From the NCBI RefSeq assembly GCF_040459645.1, contig NZ_JARVHQ010000001.1, forward strand, positions 3,038,001-3,102,000: a DNA stretch of 64,000 nucleotides, written 5' to 3'. The notes beneath the pieces are model-generated. The model was not told where the DNA came from. It was given only the letters and a program-made list of their open reading frames with translations, and did not search any database. The position numbers and the translations under genes are program-made. The DNA is from Bacillus cereus group sp. RP43. GTDB lineage: Bacteria > Bacillota > Bacilli > Bacillales > Bacillaceae_G. This document shows, piece by piece, positions 51,992 through 61,800 of the stretch. Positions within the stretch are counted from its first letter, which is position 1. Each line of letters begins with the position of its first letter.

Positions 51992-52747
51992 TTATTTTTG
52001 AATATTGATAACTGGTACTTCTTTTGTATTATTAGTTCTATCCACTAGATTTAAGTAGAAATGCGATACTGTAGTAGTATAATATGGAGAAATCCAAAGG
52101 TATGGAAGATTTAGTGTAAATATTCCCACCAATGAACCTAAAATAAACCAACCAATGAAACTTAACCAAGTGATAAATAAATCTAACTTATGTCCTTTCA
52201 TCATCACTTTACTTTTTTTAATTGCTTCGCTTGCTGTACATTCTGGATCTTCTAACATAATGTAGTAAGCCATAGAATAAGAGAAAAATTTAATAATACC
52301 TGGAACAATGAACAAAAGACTCCATAAGCTAATAAATATTGTTTGTAAGATACCTAGTTTCATAGCTCTAAATATATTATTTGACTTAAATCCAGCAAAT
52401 AAATCACCAATTGTAGTAGATTCATTTTTCGCTAAACCTAATGTGATTGTATAATAGCCGTAACTCATAACACTTTGTACAACAATATAAAGAATAAAAA
52501 TAAAAGCCCATATAATAATTTGAGATAAAATAACTCCAAAATTAATTTGAGGTTCGCCATATGAATAATATATAAAGTTCTCAGGTCCTATAACGTCTAT
52601 AAACAAACCAAAAATTAGAAATACTACTATACCAATGAAATACATACTTGCTGCGGGAATGAGATAATTAAGAAACGTTGAACCTACCCCTAATCCCCAC
52701 CGGCCTTTCAATGAGGATAATGCTTCCCTTTTTAAATTGCTAATCAT
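51992..52747 (-). CDS. DUF975 family membrane protein
   Basis: 251 aa with about five to six hydrophobic segments. It starts MISNLKREALSSLKGRWG and contains SLLFIVPGIIKFFSYSMAYYIMLEDPECTASEAIKKSKVMMKGHK, the DUF975 hallmark. The function of the family is unknown; several members are encoded beside secretion or envelope genes. The ATG at 52747 is preferred over one 6 codons upstream because of GAAGGGTGG spacing. It sits between the large TPR-like protein and the SseB-like protein in the type VII locus. Confidence 0.78.
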   Translation of the reverse strand: MISNLKREALSSLKGRWGLGVGSTFLNYLIPAASMYFIGIVVFLIFGLFIDVIGPENFIYYSYGEPQINFGVILSQIIIWAFIFILYIVVQSVMSYGYYTITLGLAKNESTTIGDLFAGFKSNNIFRAMKLGILQTIFISLWSLLFIVPGIIKFFSYSMAYYIMLEDPECTASEAIKKSKVMMKGHKLDLFITWLSFIGWFILGSLVGIFTLNLPYLWISPYYTTTVSHFYLNLVDRTNNTKEVPVINIQK

Positions 52748-52770
52748 CTTTTTTCCACCCTTCAAATTAA

Positions 52771-52845
52771 TTATTCATTAAAGAGTGACTTTAATGAATA
52801 ATTAATGAGTTTAGTAGAATTCAAATTTCTACTAAGCTCATTAAT
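52771..52845. repeat. Two adjacent long hairpins upstream of the DUF975 gene
   Basis: First dyad TTATTCATTAAAG/CTTTAATGAATAA (52771-52801), second ATTAATGAGYTTAGTAGAA with its complement (52801-52845). Both are nearly perfect. The second one contains the start codon of a broken SseB-like gene. Confidence 0.65.
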
Positions 52846-52860
52846 ATTTACTCCTTATGC
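52821..52860 (-). pseudogene. Relic of a second sseB-like gene start
   Basis: The sequence from the hairpin at 52872 through CTCCTTAT and ATGAGCTTAGTAGAAATT to TGA (52821) mirrors the region upstream of and including the sseB-like start at 51921 (MSLLEI versus MSLVEI-stop). Only six codons remain. It shows that this part of the locus went through duplication and deletion. Confidence 0.6.
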
Positions 52861-52871
52861 GGAATAATTTC

Positions 52872-52896
52872 GCCATCTTACTCAAAGTAAGATGGC
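52872..52896. repeat. Duplicated hairpin, copy 2
   Basis: Identical stem and loop to 51952-51976, at the 3' end of the large TPR-like gene. Confidence 0.8.
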
Positions 52897-52910
52897 AAAT
52901 TTTAATCTAA

Positions 52911-55628
52911 TTATTTTTGAACGTTCATTGCTTTAATTTTTTCTACATTCTCTTTTGCTTGTTTAGTTATTTCTCCATTAATAGCATTTGCATATTTATC
53001 ACGAGTTAAAAATTCAAAACATTTATATGCATTATTCGTATCATTTGACGACATGTATCCAGCACCTTTATTAAACATTTTTACAGCTACCATATTCATC
53101 CATTCTTTTGCATCTGCTTCTGGATATCCTAGTTCCATAGAATGATAAGTTAATTCAATTGCTGAAGCTAAATCTTCAATCGTATCTTTATTCCCGCTTA
53201 CCTTTGCAGCTTCAAATGTACTCAAATACTCAATTGCCGCTTTTATCCCATCTTTAATTCCCAATTCTTCAATTCCTGGTGTTTTATATAAAATTTGATA
53301 GTTGTTTAAAGCTGATTTATATTGCGTTTTTTCTAACTGTTTTGCTTCTGTAATTACAAGACCAGCAACCTTAGAAAATCCTGTTTTTTCAACAACACCA
53401 CGTGAAGATGCTTGACCATAATAATGTAAAGCATTATAAAGGCTCGTTTGTCCTTCTTTATTTGCTTCATCACCTGCTAATTGTACAAGTTGAATTCCCT
53501 CCATTTTTCTTGATGCATTATCAATCATATTCATACCACTAATTTGGCCAATCGTTTTATCAATATCTTTTAACTGTGCAAGTAATGTATATGATGGTAA
53601 TAAGGTTTTACCTACTTCACTTTGCCATCCTGTCGTTCCATTCATTTTATTCCATTCATTTTCTGTATCTGTCCATAATTTATTCGCATAATTAACCATT
53701 TCTTCTCTTGAACGTTCCAATGGGTGCTTTGTACGAATTGCATTTGCAATATTTAATACCGCTGTATAATATTCTCCATTATTTGCAGCATCGTTTGCTT
53801 TTCTTTCAAACATTAGCGGCATTAATAACTTATGAGATTCCTCTTGAACAGATTTTTCTACTCTTGCCGTATTTGCTAATAAATTCGCTTTATTTATAGC
53901 ATCTTCCACTGTAAACTTAGGATCTTTTATTTGTCCACGAAGTCCCTCTACAGCCGCACTAAATTGCTTTTCTAATTTTTCTTTTTGTTCTCCTGTTGCA
54001 CCGTCAATATACTGATTTGCTAATAGTAAAGCATTTTCATATTGTGGATTCGCTGGATTTAAATATGTTTCTATTTGATCGATCTCTTGACTAAATGGTT
54101 CAGATTTTACTTGTGATTTTTGAGTACTTGAATCTATATTATTTGTTTTATCGTTATTTTTGGCACCTTCAGTCTTTGAATCTTTTAGGCTTTTCTCAGT
54201 TGCTGTACTTGTTGCCTCATTTTCTTCTGTAACTGCTTTTCCTTCATTACTACTAGTATTTTCTTTTACTGGGCTTGCTTTTTCTTTTGTCTCAGTTGTA
54301 GACATCACTACTGATGTTTGGATATTAAGGTTCTTTAATTCTTCTTGTAATAGCTCGTTGAAAATATCTTCTACATGTTGATTTGCTTTTTCTACTAATG
54401 TAGGATCTACACTTTCAAATACCGATGTAACTAAATAAAATTTACTTAATGCTTGTTCTAAAGATACTACATCCCCTGTATTTGACCACTCTCTTTTTTC
54501 TTCTGTTGCTGTTTGATAAACTTTTTCTGCCACAGATTTAATGTAATCTTTTTTATTTTCACTTAAATACTTTTGTAACTCTTCTTGTGTGGTAACCGAT
54601 TCATTTAGCACATTGATTTGATTACGTAAATAGAATAATGCTCTCTCATTTGAATATTCACCACTTGAGAGTATTTGTTCTAAATTATCTAATGCTAACT
54701 TATGTTCAGCTATCGATTTCGATTTTGATGGTGTGTTCAATTGGCTAACAAGCGACCAATCTTCCTTTTTGCTATAGTAATTTGTTAAATTATTTAATGC
54801 ATTTTGATCCAGTTCTTTTTGACTCGTATAAAAATCATTAAAGAAAACAGATGAGTAGTATTTTCCATTTCCAGCGTACCACTCAACTAAAATATCACCC
54901 GTTTTTGGTGATACTGTAATTGTTGGTTGTGTTGGATCTGGTTTTGGTTTTGGCTCTGGTTTTGGCTCTGGTTTCGGCTCTGGTTTTGGCTCTGGTTTCG
55001 GCTCCGGATTTGGCTCTGGCTTCGGCTCCGGATTTGGCTCTGGTTTCGGCTCCGGATTTGGCTCTGGTTTCGGCTCCGGATTTGGATTTGGGTTTGGATC
55101 TGGCTTTAAATCTGCATTCGGATTTGGTTTTTGCCCATCTCCTTCTTGCCCATTAGGTTGCTGTTTATTATCATTCACCTTTCCCGGCTCTGGTAAATTC
55201 CCCACTGGTTCTACTACGGGCCCTCCCATATTAGTTGGCAGCTCTGGCTTTTGCGGAGTTGGTGCATCTGATAATTTGATTTGTGGATCTTTCTTTTCCA
55301 CCGACACTTCATCTGGTTTATACGTTACTGGCGTAATTGGTGATTTATTATTTCCAATTAAGTCTGCTAAATTAATAGTTGGTTTTTCGCCAGGTTTTTC
55401 ATCTTTTTTTGCAGCATCAGCAACTAAATTTGGGAACATAGACTGTAAATTGCCCCCTGTAATACGGTCATCTTTTTTCTCTTCTGTATTACTTGCTAAT
55501 TTTACTGGTTCTTTTCCTACTGTATTAAAGCCTTTATCGTAGACAAGATATCCTGACGTTCCAAATAAAGCCACTGACATTACAGATATAGCAACTTTTT
55601 TTCCTAGATTATTATTGTTTTCTTCCAT
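52911..55628 (-). CDS. Type VII locus membrane protein with proline-rich linker
   Basis: 905 aa. N-terminal cytosolic stub, one membrane helix (about residues 10-27, VAISVMSVALFGTSGYLVY), a low-complexity acidic/Pro region with repeated PNPEPKPEPNPEPKPEP (about 175-240), then a long alpha-helical, TPR-like part interrupted by a Thr/Ser/Glu-rich linker (about 450-500). Orientation suggests an outward-facing rod anchored in the membrane that spans the wall. It follows the kinase-TPR gene by 23 bases. ATG 55628 is favoured by AAGGGGAA. It is unrelated to any type VII component I can name, but its place between EssB-like and toxin genes supports a structural role. Confidence 0.7.
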   Translation of the reverse strand: MEENNNNLGKKVAISVMSVALFGTSGYLVYDKGFNTVGKEPVKLASNTEEKKDDRITGGNLQSMFPNLVADAAKKDEKPGEKPTINLADLIGNNKSPITPVTYKPDEVSVEKKDPQIKLSDAPTPQKPELPTNMGGPVVEPVGNLPEPGKVNDNKQQPNGQEGDGQKPNPNADLKPDPNPNPNPEPKPEPNPEPKPEPNPEPKPEPNPEPKPEPKPEPKPEPKPEPKPKPDPTQPTITVSPKTGDILVEWYAGNGKYYSSVFFNDFYTSQKELDQNALNNLTNYYSKKEDWSLVSQLNTPSKSKSIAEHKLALDNLEQILSSGEYSNERALFYLRNQINVLNESVTTQEELQKYLSENKKDYIKSVAEKVYQTATEEKREWSNTGDVVSLEQALSKFYLVTSVFESVDPTLVEKANQHVEDIFNELLQEELKNLNIQTSVVMSTTETKEKASPVKENTSSNEGKAVTEENEATSTATEKSLKDSKTEGAKNNDKTNNIDSSTQKSQVKSEPFSQEIDQIETYLNPANPQYENALLLANQYIDGATGEQKEKLEKQFSAAVEGLRGQIKDPKFTVEDAINKANLLANTARVEKSVQEESHKLLMPLMFERKANDAANNGEYYTAVLNIANAIRTKHPLERSREEMVNYANKLWTDTENEWNKMNGTTGWQSEVGKTLLPSYTLLAQLKDIDKTIGQISGMNMIDNASRKMEGIQLVQLAGDEANKEGQTSLYNALHYYGQASSRGVVEKTGFSKVAGLVITEAKQLEKTQYKSALNNYQILYKTPGIEELGIKDGIKAAIEYLSTFEAAKVSGNKDTIEDLASAIELTYHSMELGYPEADAKEWMNMVAVKMFNKGAGYMSSNDTNNAYKCFEFLTRDKYANAINGEITKQAKENVEKIKAMNVQK
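54930..55095. repeat. Tandem repeat encoding the PEPKPEPN linker
   Basis: Repeats of 12-18 bases built from GGCTCTGGTTT/CGGCTCCGGATTT units on the plus strand. They encode alternating Pro-Glu/Lys/Asn. Such repeats change length by slippage. Confidence 0.85.
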
Positions 55629-55651
55629 GTTCTTTTCCCCTTTTCCCATCT

Positions 55652-58327
55652 TTATTGAATCCAGCCGTTTGTTTTCATTTCTGTTAGCTTTTCTTGTGCC
55701 GCTCTTACTTCAGATTCATTTTCATTTGCTTGTACCGTTTTTCTTAAGAAGCGGCTCGCCTCTTCATATTTTTTCTGTTTGATTTTAAACATTCCAAATG
55801 CAAAATTCACATGCGCATTTTCATCATTTTGTGAATATGCCTCTGTGAAGAATTTCTCTGCTTCATTTCCTTGTCCCACTTTATCGTATAAAATCCCTAT
55901 ATTCACAAGCGTATTTATGTCGCGAGTCCCACTGTTGACAACTCTATTGTAAGCGTCCAATGCTTGTTGATACGCAGCATTACTCTTTGCACCATCTCGC
56001 GTTTCGTAAAATTGACCCGCTTCATAATACACAATTCCTAGCTGATTTAATAACTCTATATTTTTCATATCTTTTTGAATCGCTGCTTGTAATATTTGAG
56101 ATGCTTGTTGATAATTCATTTCTTTTTTCGCACTATCAATTAGGTTTGTTTTATTCCAAAGCACGTATAAATTTGAAAGTTCAATTGTATATATAGCATT
56201 CTTTGAATCCTGTTTAATAGATTCTTTAAAGAAAGACTCTGCTTTGTCTAACTGCACAGTTGCAGTTGATAGTTGACCTTTTAAATACGAAACAATTGCC
56301 TTATCCTCATTTGTTTTCGTACTCATTTTGACAATAACATCTTCTGCCTTTTCAAATTCTTTCATTTTCATATGACTTACAGCTAAATCTCGCATCGCAT
56401 CTTTTTTGTACGCTTCAATTCCTTTTGCATTATTCGCTAATGCTTGTTCAAAATTCTGCACTGCTTCTTGATATTTCCCTATACGGAAATTCGCTGAAGC
56501 TAATAGATATGCAGCTTCATTATTTTCTTTATCTATTTCTCTATCTTTTATTAATTTTGTAATATAGTCGATTGCAATTTTATTTTTCCCTTCAGCAACG
56601 TAAATCGTTGCTAATTGGAGATGTGCCTCGTCTTTGCCTTTCACTGCAATTGCATGCCCAACAGCTTCTTCTGCTTTTGTATATTTTTTATCATCATAAG
56701 CTTGTCGTGCTTGTTCCATATATTTTTGATATTTAGCGTTTGTTGTATAGAAATAAAATAACGTTGAACCACCTATAACAACTACTACAGTTGAACCAAT
56801 AATCAAAATTCGCTTTTTATTCTTTTTCCACCATTTAGAAAGAGCAGACGGTTCACTTTGTTCATGCGTTACTGTAAGTGGTTGATTCGATGCTTTTGCA
56901 TTTAAAATCTCATCATCTATATCATATTCCACTTGTTTTTTCGTTTGTTTCCGGCTCTGTAGAATGCTATTAGGAACTGTAATTGTGGCTGCTATTTCTT
57001 GCTGCGGCTGTGTTCCTTGTTCTTCTTTTATCTCTTCAATAATGCTTTCAATTTCCTTTTTTAACGCATGATCAATGTTTGGAAATTGTACGATTCGTGA
57101 ATAGACGAAACAAGCAAATTCTGCATTGTTTTCTCGTTCCAATTCAGTAGCTAGTTCCAAATAACTTTGTAGTACCTTTTTTTGATTTATTTCAGGCTCT
57201 TGACTCTCCATAGTTTGAATGATAAATGCGAGTTCTTGTTTTAGAGCTGTTGATGGATTAAGTGAATTGAAAATTATTTTATATTCATATAATGCCGCTT
57301 GTTTAAGTCCTCTCTCTTCTAATAATCTTGCAATTTCCAAACATTTCGATACAAAAAGAGAATGTTCTTGTGCTGACTGCCTTTCCGCATCAATTTTTAT
57401 TATTTCTCTTGCACCCTTAAATACATCGTACCACTCTGCAAAGCTTGGACATTCTGCGAAAGAGTTACTACTCCATGCCCGCTGAAATAGTTTTGCAATT
57501 TCCCCGTTCCATTGATTATGTAATACTTGTTGAAGTAAAGCATATCTTTCACATTCTGTCTGCATTTCTTCCGTTTTAAAGTAACTTGCATCCGTCCATT
57601 TTTCATTTCGAACTTCTTCACTACACCAACTTAATATTTCTCCTAATAATATAGCACCAGCAAATCGATCGGCTTCTTTTTGCCATACCCCGCTTTTTAA
57701 ATACATTGGTGCATAGCCCGCTGAACCTGCTGGCAATAGCATAGGCCTTTTACTTTTTGGCCCATACATTTGCTCAACATCAACAAGTTCAATATAGTGT
57801 TGGCCTTCAATTGGATTTTCACTTAAGAAAGGTATGAGTACATTGCTAGACGATAAATCATTATGGGCAACTTCATTTTCCTCCATCATTTTAAGTGTTG
57901 TAAGAAATGCTTCTGCAATAAAGAAACATTGTTCTTTTGATAACACTCGTTGTTCTTGCAAAATGTCAGCCCAAGTTGGACCTTCAATCCAAGGCATTAC
58001 AATACTATTAGCAAGATCTTCTGATTTTTCGATAACAGATGTATGTTCTTCTTTAGTAACGACATAGCGTGAACATACTTTAAGACCCGCTAAGGAAGAA
58101 AGTGGTTTCAAAAATGCTAGTTGATGTTTTTCCTCACGATAGCGTTCCTTAAAAACTTTTAATGCAATTCGGTCCACACCATTTTCCTGTTGTAATTGAT
58201 AAACTGTTCCTTGTCTTCCCTCTTGACCATAGGGCATTTCAATACCAATTACAGCTGGGTGTTTCTCAAAACGATAAACATCTTTATTAAGACTAATTTT
58301 TTCTCCTACTTCTGGTCGGAATCCCAT
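55652..58327 (-). CDS. Protein kinase-TM-TPR protein, EssB-like component
   Basis: 891 aa. Residues about 20-300 are a protein kinase fold with P-loop GQEGRQGTVY, Lys57 (ALKVF), catalytic loop HNDLSSSN (H155, D157, N162) and metal Asp183 (LVDVE in place of DFG). One membrane helix lies at about 507-528, then five or more TPR units to the C-terminus (for example EAYSQNDENAHVNFAFGMFKIKQKKYEEA). EssB of type VII systems has a pseudokinase and one TM; here the key residues are kept, so it may be active, and a PP2C-like gene is in the same cluster. Preceded by a terminator at 58361. Confidence 0.8.
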   Translation of the reverse strand: MGFRPEVGEKISLNKDVYRFEKHPAVIGIEMPYGQEGRQGTVYQLQQENGVDRIALKVFKERYREEKHQLAFLKPLSSLAGLKVCSRYVVTKEEHTSVIEKSEDLANSIVMPWIEGPTWADILQEQRVLSKEQCFFIAEAFLTTLKMMEENEVAHNDLSSSNVLIPFLSENPIEGQHYIELVDVEQMYGPKSKRPMLLPAGSAGYAPMYLKSGVWQKEADRFAGAILLGEILSWCSEEVRNEKWTDASYFKTEEMQTECERYALLQQVLHNQWNGEIAKLFQRAWSSNSFAECPSFAEWYDVFKGAREIIKIDAERQSAQEHSLFVSKCLEIARLLEERGLKQAALYEYKIIFNSLNPSTALKQELAFIIQTMESQEPEINQKKVLQSYLELATELERENNAEFACFVYSRIVQFPNIDHALKKEIESIIEEIKEEQGTQPQQEIAATITVPNSILQSRKQTKKQVEYDIDDEILNAKASNQPLTVTHEQSEPSALSKWWKKNKKRILIIGSTVVVVIGGSTLFYFYTTNAKYQKYMEQARQAYDDKKYTKAEEAVGHAIAVKGKDEAHLQLATIYVAEGKNKIAIDYITKLIKDREIDKENNEAAYLLASANFRIGKYQEAVQNFEQALANNAKGIEAYKKDAMRDLAVSHMKMKEFEKAEDVIVKMSTKTNEDKAIVSYLKGQLSTATVQLDKAESFFKESIKQDSKNAIYTIELSNLYVLWNKTNLIDSAKKEMNYQQASQILQAAIQKDMKNIELLNQLGIVYYEAGQFYETRDGAKSNAAYQQALDAYNRVVNSGTRDINTLVNIGILYDKVGQGNEAEKFFTEAYSQNDENAHVNFAFGMFKIKQKKYEEASRFLRKTVQANENESEVRAAQEKLTEMKTNGWIQ

Positions 58328-58360
58328 TTTATCCCCTTACTCTCGTATAACAATTTTTCA

Positions 58361-58392
58361 AAAAAAGACCAGGAACAATAGCTCCTGGTCTT
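58361..58392 (-). terminator. Terminator after the WXG100 gene
   Basis: AAAAGACCAGGAGC/GCTCCTGGTCTTTT stem (loop about 4-8 bases) with a T-run on the minus strand. Partial readthrough could make WXG100 mRNA more abundant than the kinase gene. Confidence 0.85.
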
Positions 58393-58409
58393 TTGCAATT
58401 GTTCTATTC

Positions 58410-58682
58410 TTAGTATGCGTTATCTGTGTTACGGAATTTATCAGCAATACGTTTTAAATCTGTTGAAATACCCTCTAAAATTGGAATATATTGTTGCATT
58501 GCTTGTTTAGATTGGATAAATTCTCCACGGAACTTCGCTTGTGTTGCCCCAGCCCATTGACCTTCTAAACTATTAATGTCGCCTTCAAGTCTATTAATTT
58601 GGCTTTGAGCTTCTCCTGCTGCATTTTTAAAGTTTCCTGAGATTCTTTCAAGTTCTTCTGGTGTGATTTTAATTTCTGCCAT
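58410..58682 (-). CDS. WXG100 family protein (EsxA/YukE-like)
   Basis: 90 aa helical hairpin with the WXG motif in SLEGQWAGATQAKFRGEF (W-A-G at the turn) and a C-terminal helix ending RIADKFRNTDNAY. It is a small substrate and partner of the type VII machine, forming dimers that bind EssC. The ATG at 58682 lies 11 bases after AAAGGGG. Terminators on both sides make it a separately abundant transcript. Its N-terminus is similar to that of the toxin at 51427, suggesting the toxin's export domain derives from this family. Confidence 0.93.
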   Translation of the reverse strand: MAEIKITPEELERISGNFKNAAGEAQSQINRLEGDINSLEGQWAGATQAKFRGEFIQSKQAMQQYIPILEGISTDLKRIADKFRNTDNAY

Positions 58683-58755
58683 CGTAATAATTTCCCCTTT
58701 CAAATCATAAATGATACAACAATTAGATTATAAACTATATTCATACAATTTTTAA

Positions 58756-58800
58756 AGGGTTAAATTACAAAAAAATTCTATTTTCTTGTAATTTAACCCT
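58756..58800 (-). terminator. Terminator after essC
   Basis: AGGGTTAAATTACAA pairs with TTGTAATTTAACCCT around a 15-base loop, just beyond the essC stop. Confidence 0.75.
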
Positions 58801-58809
58801 ATTTTAATA

Positions 58810-61800
58810 TTATTTCACTTTTAATTGAGACCATTTCACACTAATTTTGTCTGTCATCGTGCGAAGTAAATGTAATGGTGTATATGCACATTTTATTTTT
58901 ATTGGTTTTCTACGTATGCAATATCCATCCCCACTTAATAATTCTTGATCCATTTCAGTATGTGGCAGTTTCATATTAAAGAAATACACATCGTTATTTT
59001 GTGTCGTTCCCAATAAATAACCAATACTTCTCTTTCTAATTTCTGCAAACCATTTTTCATGAGAATAGCTATTTAGACTAGACGTTGTAGCCGCTGTCAT
59101 AAAATGAATCCCTTTATTTTTACAGTTTTGGACTATTAGTTCCATTTTATTTTTCGCCTCATAATCAGTAGCTAATATAGTTAACATTTGATCAATATCA
59201 TCAATCGCAATGATTATTCTCTTATATGGAAATTCCACTGTTGCGTTTGGATCTATAGAAGGCATTACTGGTTCTCTATTATTTATTAGCTCTAACAATT
59301 CATCTAATATTTCTTTTAATTGCATACCATCTGTAACCTTCTTCTTCACATGAGGTAAATCTCCAAGAGCTAATATGCCTGTTGGTCTTTCACCAAGGTC
59401 TACTAAGTATAACTCAACCTTTTCTGGAGAGTATTGGTATGTAGTAGTGAACAGAAGCGTTTGTAATAGCGATGTTTTTCCACCTTCTATTCTTCCCCCA
59501 ACAAATATATGACTCATTTCATCTAAAGAAAAACTTTGTAAACGAATATCCTCTGTTTCTATACCTGCTGAAATTTGGGCCGTTTCTAATTTTTCAACCA
59601 TATGCTCTACAAATATTTCTTTAGGTACCATTGGAATATTTTTTGCTTTTTCACCATTCCATTCCCTATTCATTTTTTGAATAATTGTTTTTAATTGTTG
59701 GGAGTACTCAAGTTCACTTTCACCAATAAACGGCAATGCTGCTTGGAATAATTCCGGCGGTTGCCCTTTCATTAATCCACGGCCAACAGGAACTTCAATT
59801 AATGGGAATTTAGGTCTGCCAACTAAGTTATGATATTCTGTTCCATCTTGCAATTCGAATGTAAGTGCCATCGGTATATTATTACGAACACGATCGAACA
59901 TATCAATTGTTTGATTCAGAGAGAAATAGAAATATACTCCGTATGTACTTGATTCACGCAATAATAATTCTAATACTTCATTTTCTTTCTCGAATTCATT
60001 TTTGAATCTTATATAACCATCTACCATTACTACTATAGCTGGTATTTTCTTCTCTACCATTCGGTTATACATAGAGAATGACTTTGCACCGATATTAGAA
60101 AAACTCTCTTTTCTATCCGTGATTTCCTTCTTCAAAAATCCGAATAGACGTTTCATTTTTTCATTTTCGCCTTCTTGTACAATCCCGCCTATATGAGGTA
60201 AATCTCTAAAATCTAAGAACATACGACCAAAATCAATAACATAAAAATTCACTTCTTCTGGTGTATGAGATACAGCTAAGGACATAATAATGGTTTGCAG
60301 CATCGTCGTTTTTCCTGTACCTGGCATACCATATATATTTAAATGCCCTTCTTGTAAATCTAACTTCAGAGGGAATTGTGCTTGATTTGCAACATCATCA
60401 ATTAATCCTACCGTTACTTGTAAATATTCTTTCGGTTTATTCCACTCACCAATTGTCCAATCTTCCATAGCATAAAATTCTTTTAACAATAATTTTTCCG
60501 GTAATGGATCCAGCCAAGGTCCTGGTAATGCTTTAATATTTTCTTTTTCTGATACGCTCTGTACATATTGAATAAAAGCTTGGAGTTGTTTCGGACTATT
60601 TGTCATTGGTTTTGGACGCTTTTTCACTTTTATTCTTTCACCCGAAAGCTTAACTTCTGTAAAGTCAACAATATCAAGAACTTTCTCTTCATCTGGATTA
60701 TAAGGTGCTCCGCTCCATGCAGATTGAAACAATTCTAACACTTCATTACTGCCGACTTGTAGGTATCCCCGTCCTGGTACATTGATTTTAGATGCGTCTG
60801 GAATCTTTAACATTTCACGACTATCCGCGTCATCTTGTACACGTAAACAAATTCGAAAACGCGAGTTACTCCAAATCTTGTCATTTACAACCCCCGAAGG
60901 TTTTTGAGTTGCTAATAATAAGTGAACTCCTAATGTCCTTCCTATTGCAGCGACACTAATTAGCTCGTCCATAAATTCCGGTTGTTCCTTTTTCATTTGA
61001 GCAAACTCATCAATAACAATAAATAAATGTGGTAAAGGTTCTTTTTCACGCCAGCTTGTTTCATAATATTCATCTAGATGCTGGACATTTCCAGCCTGAA
61101 TGAATAACTTTTGTCTACGCTCTAATTCTGCCTTTAATGAAATTCTGGCACGCTCAATTAAGTTTGGATCTTCTAAGTTCGTAATAGATGCAATAATATG
61201 CGGTAATCCCGCAAATGTGTTTGACATTCCACCACCTTTATAATCGATAAGCATAAATGCCATCTCATGAGGATGATAGGTTGCTGCTAACGCTGCTATT
61301 ATAGACTGAATAACTTCACTTTTTCCTGATCCAGTTGTACCAGCCATTAGACCGTGCGGACCATGCCCTTTTTTCTCTATTTTATCGTGAATATTTAGAA
61401 AAACAGGTTTACTTCCCTCTCTTACACCAATTGGAACCGGTAATGAAGTCGGATATCGATTTTCTTTCCATCTCTCGAGCACTTGTAACTCTTCCATGTT
61501 TTTAGCTTGAAACAAGTCTAAAAATGTTAATACTTTCGGAATGTTGGCTGCTGTAGAACTTTTCATTCGAATTGGAGCAATGCTTCGCGCTCCTAGTTCA
61601 CATCGTTCGAATGAAAGTCGATCTACTTTAAAACTGGCACGCGTTGTCCCACTGTTTTCAGCTGAACTTGAAAAAGTTTCTACTAACTCACCATTTTCTC
61701 CATTTAAACTTATAATAAGATCACATTCCATCGGTAACCGTTCCCTTTGTTCCGCAAAAATAAATGTAGAAGCTCCTACACTTTCACCTTCTCTAAGTAA

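Noticed and set aside
54920..55156. Leu/Val/Trp-rich plus-strand ORFs over the Pro-rich repeat
   Set aside because: Antisense shadows of the PEPKPEPN repeat on the coding strand.
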